A DNA stretch of 6,276 nt from Pyrinomonadaceae bacterium (GTDB lineage: Bacteria > Acidobacteriota > Blastocatellia > Pyrinomonadales > Pyrinomonadaceae): assembly GCA_014379075.1 (NCBI GenBank), contig JACMMN010000174.1:1-6276 (forward strand). Reading direction: 5' to 3'. The position numbers and the translations under genes are program-made. Below are positions 4,047 through 6,276 of this stretch, one piece after another. The stretch's first letter is position 1; each line of letters starts with the position of its first letter. The notes under the pieces were generated by a model that was not told the origin of the DNA, searched no databases, and worked only from the letters and a program-made list of their open reading frames with translations.

Positions 4047-5564
4047 CTAAAGATCTTTTTGCCCGTCAACCTTTGCTTCTTTAACTTCCGTGGTGAATTT
4101 GCGGTAGTCGTATGACTTGATAATCTGATTGACGTCTATTCCTTTTACTAAAAACACTCTCACAGACAAATTTATATCAGCAGACGACGGCAGCCAGATC
4201 TCGTCATTGAGCCGTTGCTGTTCGAGTGTGAACGAGGCTCCTTTTTTGAGTTTCGCGACCACGCCGCCGCCTATCTTGTAACTGTCGAACAAAAATGCCT
4301 CGAGCCGTGCGACCTGTTTGTCCTGCTCGTCGATCCACATTACGCCGGCTGTTTTGCCAAAGAATTTCAGTATGCTTTTGGCGTTTTTGAAATCAAAAGC
4401 CGGATTCGGTTCGAAGTCGAAGACGATCACATCGCGGCCTCGAAAGCGTTCGCGTCGCGGATTTATCAGGCTTGATGCGCGCAAAACCTCGGCGACCGAA
4501 ACCCGTCCCCGTTCATCGGATGGCGTCCCGGCGGCATTCTGCGATGCCTCTTTTGCCGCCTTTTTTGCTATAAGTTTTTCGATCTCTTCCACACGTTTCT
4601 GCGCATCTTTGTCGGCATCTTGCTGATCGCCTGAACTTAGCGGTTTCCCGTTCTTTTCGATCAAACGGCTTATCCGGTAACCCTTATAAAAAGAAAGTTG
4701 AAAGGTTTCTGATCCGGTTTCGCGAAGAGTCCCGTCCTTTCCTGCCTCGCGTTTAATAGATTTTTGCACAAACGAATATGTGTCGAGAATCTTATCTACC
4801 CTATCTTCGTTTTCCTGTAACTGTTTGAGAAGCGTAGTGATCTCGGGCAGCGGTTCGGTTGAAGTTTTCGGAAAATCGAACTCCGATCTGGCGGTAGAAC
4901 CGTTGACTTTAATATCGTCCAATTTGATATCGTACGCTTCGGTTCCGCTTGTGAGTTTGATCTGAAACGCCTGCATCACGCCGCCGATCCGGCGATAATC
5001 GCCGTACGTGTAAGTTTTCGATGTTTCGCCGGACGGAATCTCCTCCCGAAGCGGGAGTCCCGTTGAAGGATCGAAATATAATTTTATTCCTACGCCTTTT
5101 GCCGTATTTAGGAGAACTACATTAGCGGGCTTACCGTCGATATTTACCTGTCCGCCGGAAACTATCTTTGACTTTTCTTTCTTGTGATTGATCCACAGAG
5201 CGTTTCTAAAAGAAGCTTCGGCCTGAAAATCGAGGCTTGCGTCGCCCGTCAACGTTCTCAGCCCGATGCGCGAATCGCGTTGCCATCCTGATTTGCCGTT
5301 ATATCCCGATTCGGATTCTAAACCGTCAATGACATAGCTTAAATGATAAAGATTCGGCTGGGATGCCTGCGTGGAAAACGGACCGCCCACGCCGTCAGCC
5401 GTTCGCGTTATGGTTCCTGTTTTTTTCCAGGAACGGACGGACTGAAGAGCTTTTGCTCCACCTAGAGCCTTTTCAGCCTGTTTGAGAATTTTCGAGGGAG
5501 ATTGAGCATCTACGCCGATCGAAAAAGTGAAAGCCAGTAAGAATAAGAAAAATTTTATCGACAT
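4047..5564 (-). CDS. Large secreted protein with two probable LolA-like domains
   Basis: A 505-residue exported protein. Residues 1-20 are a signal peptide with cleavage near VDA|Q. The first domain (about 22-232) starts with ILKQAEKALGGAKALQSVRS, then G50, the usual opening of LolA/outer-membrane lipoprotein-sorting-type proteins. It continues to KLYFDPSTGLPLREE (161-175) and TYGDYRRIGGVMQAFQIKL (186-204), whose strand order fits the same fold. The second domain (about 240-495) opens with the helix LPEITTLLKQLQENEDRVDKILDTYSF. It has a charged, Lys/Glu/Ala-rich, probably helical insert (about 312-345), then VIVFDFEPNP, GVMWIDEQDKQVARLEAF and a final YDYRKF. No cysteine or enzymatic motif is evident. 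The start lacks a Shine-Dalgarno. It lies 31 bases after the membrane-protein gene on the same strand, so the two may be one operon. It probably acts in the periplasm or at the outer membrane, possibly in lipid or lipoprotein handling; that role is inference. Confidence 0.9.
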   Translation of the reverse strand: MSIKFFLFLLAFTFSIGVDAQSPSKILKQAEKALGGAKALQSVRSWKKTGTITRTADGVGGPFSTQASQPNLYHLSYVIDGLESESGYNGKSGWQRDSRIGLRTLTGDASLDFQAEASFRNALWINHKKEKSKIVSGGQVNIDGKPANVVLLNTAKGVGIKLYFDPSTGLPLREEIPSGETSKTYTYGDYRRIGGVMQAFQIKLTSGTEAYDIKLDDIKVNGSTARSEFDFPKTSTEPLPEITTLLKQLQENEDRVDKILDTYSFVQKSIKREAGKDGTLRETGSETFQLSFYKGYRISRLIEKNGKPLSSGDQQDADKDAQKRVEEIEKLIAKKAAKEASQNAAGTPSDERGRVSVAEVLRASSLINPRRERFRGRDVIVFDFEPNPAFDFKNAKSILKFFGKTAGVMWIDEQDKQVARLEAFLFDSYKIGGGVVAKLKKGASFTLEQQRLNDEIWLPSSADINLSVRVFLVKGIDVNQIIKSYDYRKFTTEVKEAKVDGQKDL

Positions 5565-5595
5565 AAGAATTTCAAAAGCTGTAAGGACACATTCG

Positions 5596-6261
5596 CTATT
5601 GCTCCCGGTTCCGATCCGGGATCGTCGAAGGCGGGAGCAAAAATAATCCGATCAGATAAAAGACGACGGCGAAAAATTGTATATAACCAGTCCCGGCCGC
5701 AAACCTCGGCAAATCGAGCATCCATGTAAATGCTTCCTTCGCAGGGTTTTCGATCATCGACCGCAGCCAACTCTCGTTCGCGGGGGCGGTCAGATTCGCC
5801 AGGATGAGATATTTGACGACGAACGCCAGGCCGAACAAAGCGCCAAGGCTTCGCAAAAGCTTTTTGGTGTCGAAATCGGCGAAAAGGTTGTTCCACAACG
5901 TCCAGAAAAAGCAAAACGCGACGATCCAAAACGGCAGGCCCTGCTCGGGCAGCAAAGAATTAAATAGCTGCACGCTTCCCGCGAAAAGTGTCAGCAAAAC
6001 GGCCGCATTTGCCGCGTTCTTCACCAATTCGAAGTTTTCCGAGAACCAGCCGTCGAGCCGGATAAGCCCCGAGCGAAAGAATAGTACCAGCATTACCGAT
6101 GCAAAGATCAGACAGAAGAGCGCCGGTTTTAAAAAGATGAACGAATTATCGGCATCGCTCAACCGCAGGCCGCCGAGCAGGGCAACCGTGAGGAAAATAA
6201 ATGGAAGCAGAAAATAAAAAAGATAGTGTTTTTGACTGTCGTTCGCGATGGCTTCGTCCAT
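5596..6261 (-). CDS. Polytopic membrane protein of unknown function (start may lie beyond window)
   Basis: A 221-residue hydrophobic protein with about six likely transmembrane helices: roughly 13-32, 43-63, 84-103, 109-128, 136-156 and 191-210. Short charged loops separate them, notably RSGLIRLDGWFSENFE (63-78) and FADFDTKKLLRS (127-138). The C-terminus is short and polar (PDRNREQ). I recognise no named family and no transporter or enzyme motif. The ATG at 6261-6259 is plausible, but no ribosome binding site precedes it. The frame stays open for the remaining 15 bases to the window edge (codons R-S-L-S-K), so the true start may be outside. The next gene on this strand, the two-domain secreted protein, begins 31 bases after its stop, which suggests co-transcription. 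Confidence 0.85.
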   Translation of the reverse strand: MDEAIANDSQKHYLFYFLLPFIFLTVALLGGLRLSDADNSFIFLKPALFCLIFASVMLVLFFRSGLIRLDGWFSENFELVKNAANAAVLLTLFAGSVQLFNSLLPEQGLPFWIVAFCFFWTLWNNLFADFDTKKLLRSLGALFGLAFVVKYLILANLTAPANESWLRSMIENPAKEAFTWMLDLPRFAAGTGYIQFFAVVFYLIGLFLLPPSTIPDRNREQ

Positions 6262-6276
6262 CTTTGACAGGGATCT

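Noticed and set aside
5555..5929. 124-codon minus-strand frame overlapping the membrane-protein gene
   Set aside because: It is an Arg-rich alternate-frame product with no domain, overlapping a gene whose transmembrane pattern is clear.

Overview
The window is a stretch of ordinary-looking bacterial chromosome with moderate GC. It holds seven genes: six complete or nearly complete, and one seen only as its first 17 codons at the left edge. The style of the proteins points to an Acidobacteriota relative, perhaps the Blastocatellia/Pyrinomonadaceae group. The hints are secreted LolA-like proteins of unknown role and an ECF sigma factor followed by a membrane protein with an APKDF-type N-terminal segment. 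This assignment is inference from protein style; no rRNA or marker gene here proves it. No tRNA, rRNA, CRISPR array, transposase or phage gene was seen.

Layout. Left edge, minus strand: the start of a secreted-protein gene (52 to below 1), then trmL (152-613), a SPOUT-family tRNA wobble-base 2'-O-methyltransferase and the only gene with a firm enzymatic assignment. A divergent intergenic region (614-830) contains AAGTTT/CAAGTTT-type repeats. On the plus strand follow a secreted LolA-like protein (831-1655), a palindromic terminator-like element (1675-1728), an unrecognised secreted protein (1811-2422), a GC-rich intrinsic terminator (2451-2491), and a two-gene operon. That operon has an ECF sigma factor (2525-3154) and, 7 bases later, a single-pass membrane protein with a C-terminal PDZ-like domain (3162-4004), probably its anti-sigma factor or membrane regulator. 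Convergent to it on the minus strand are a multi-pass membrane protein (6261-5596) and a large secreted protein with two probable LolA-like domains (5564-4047), likely co-transcribed.

Theme. Apart from trmL, everything concerns the cell envelope: four secreted or exported proteins, a polytopic membrane protein, and a sigma factor with a membrane partner that could sense a periplasmic signal. The same bipartite motif, GCAACTT-N15-GTG, lies upstream of both the 1811 gene and the sigma gene, and its -35-like half resembles the ECF (RpoE-type) consensus. A testable model is that the sigma factor controls its own operon and the secreted protein before it. I found no clear evidence of a wholly new system. 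The most interesting unit is the sigma / PDZ-membrane-protein pair with its possible target gene.
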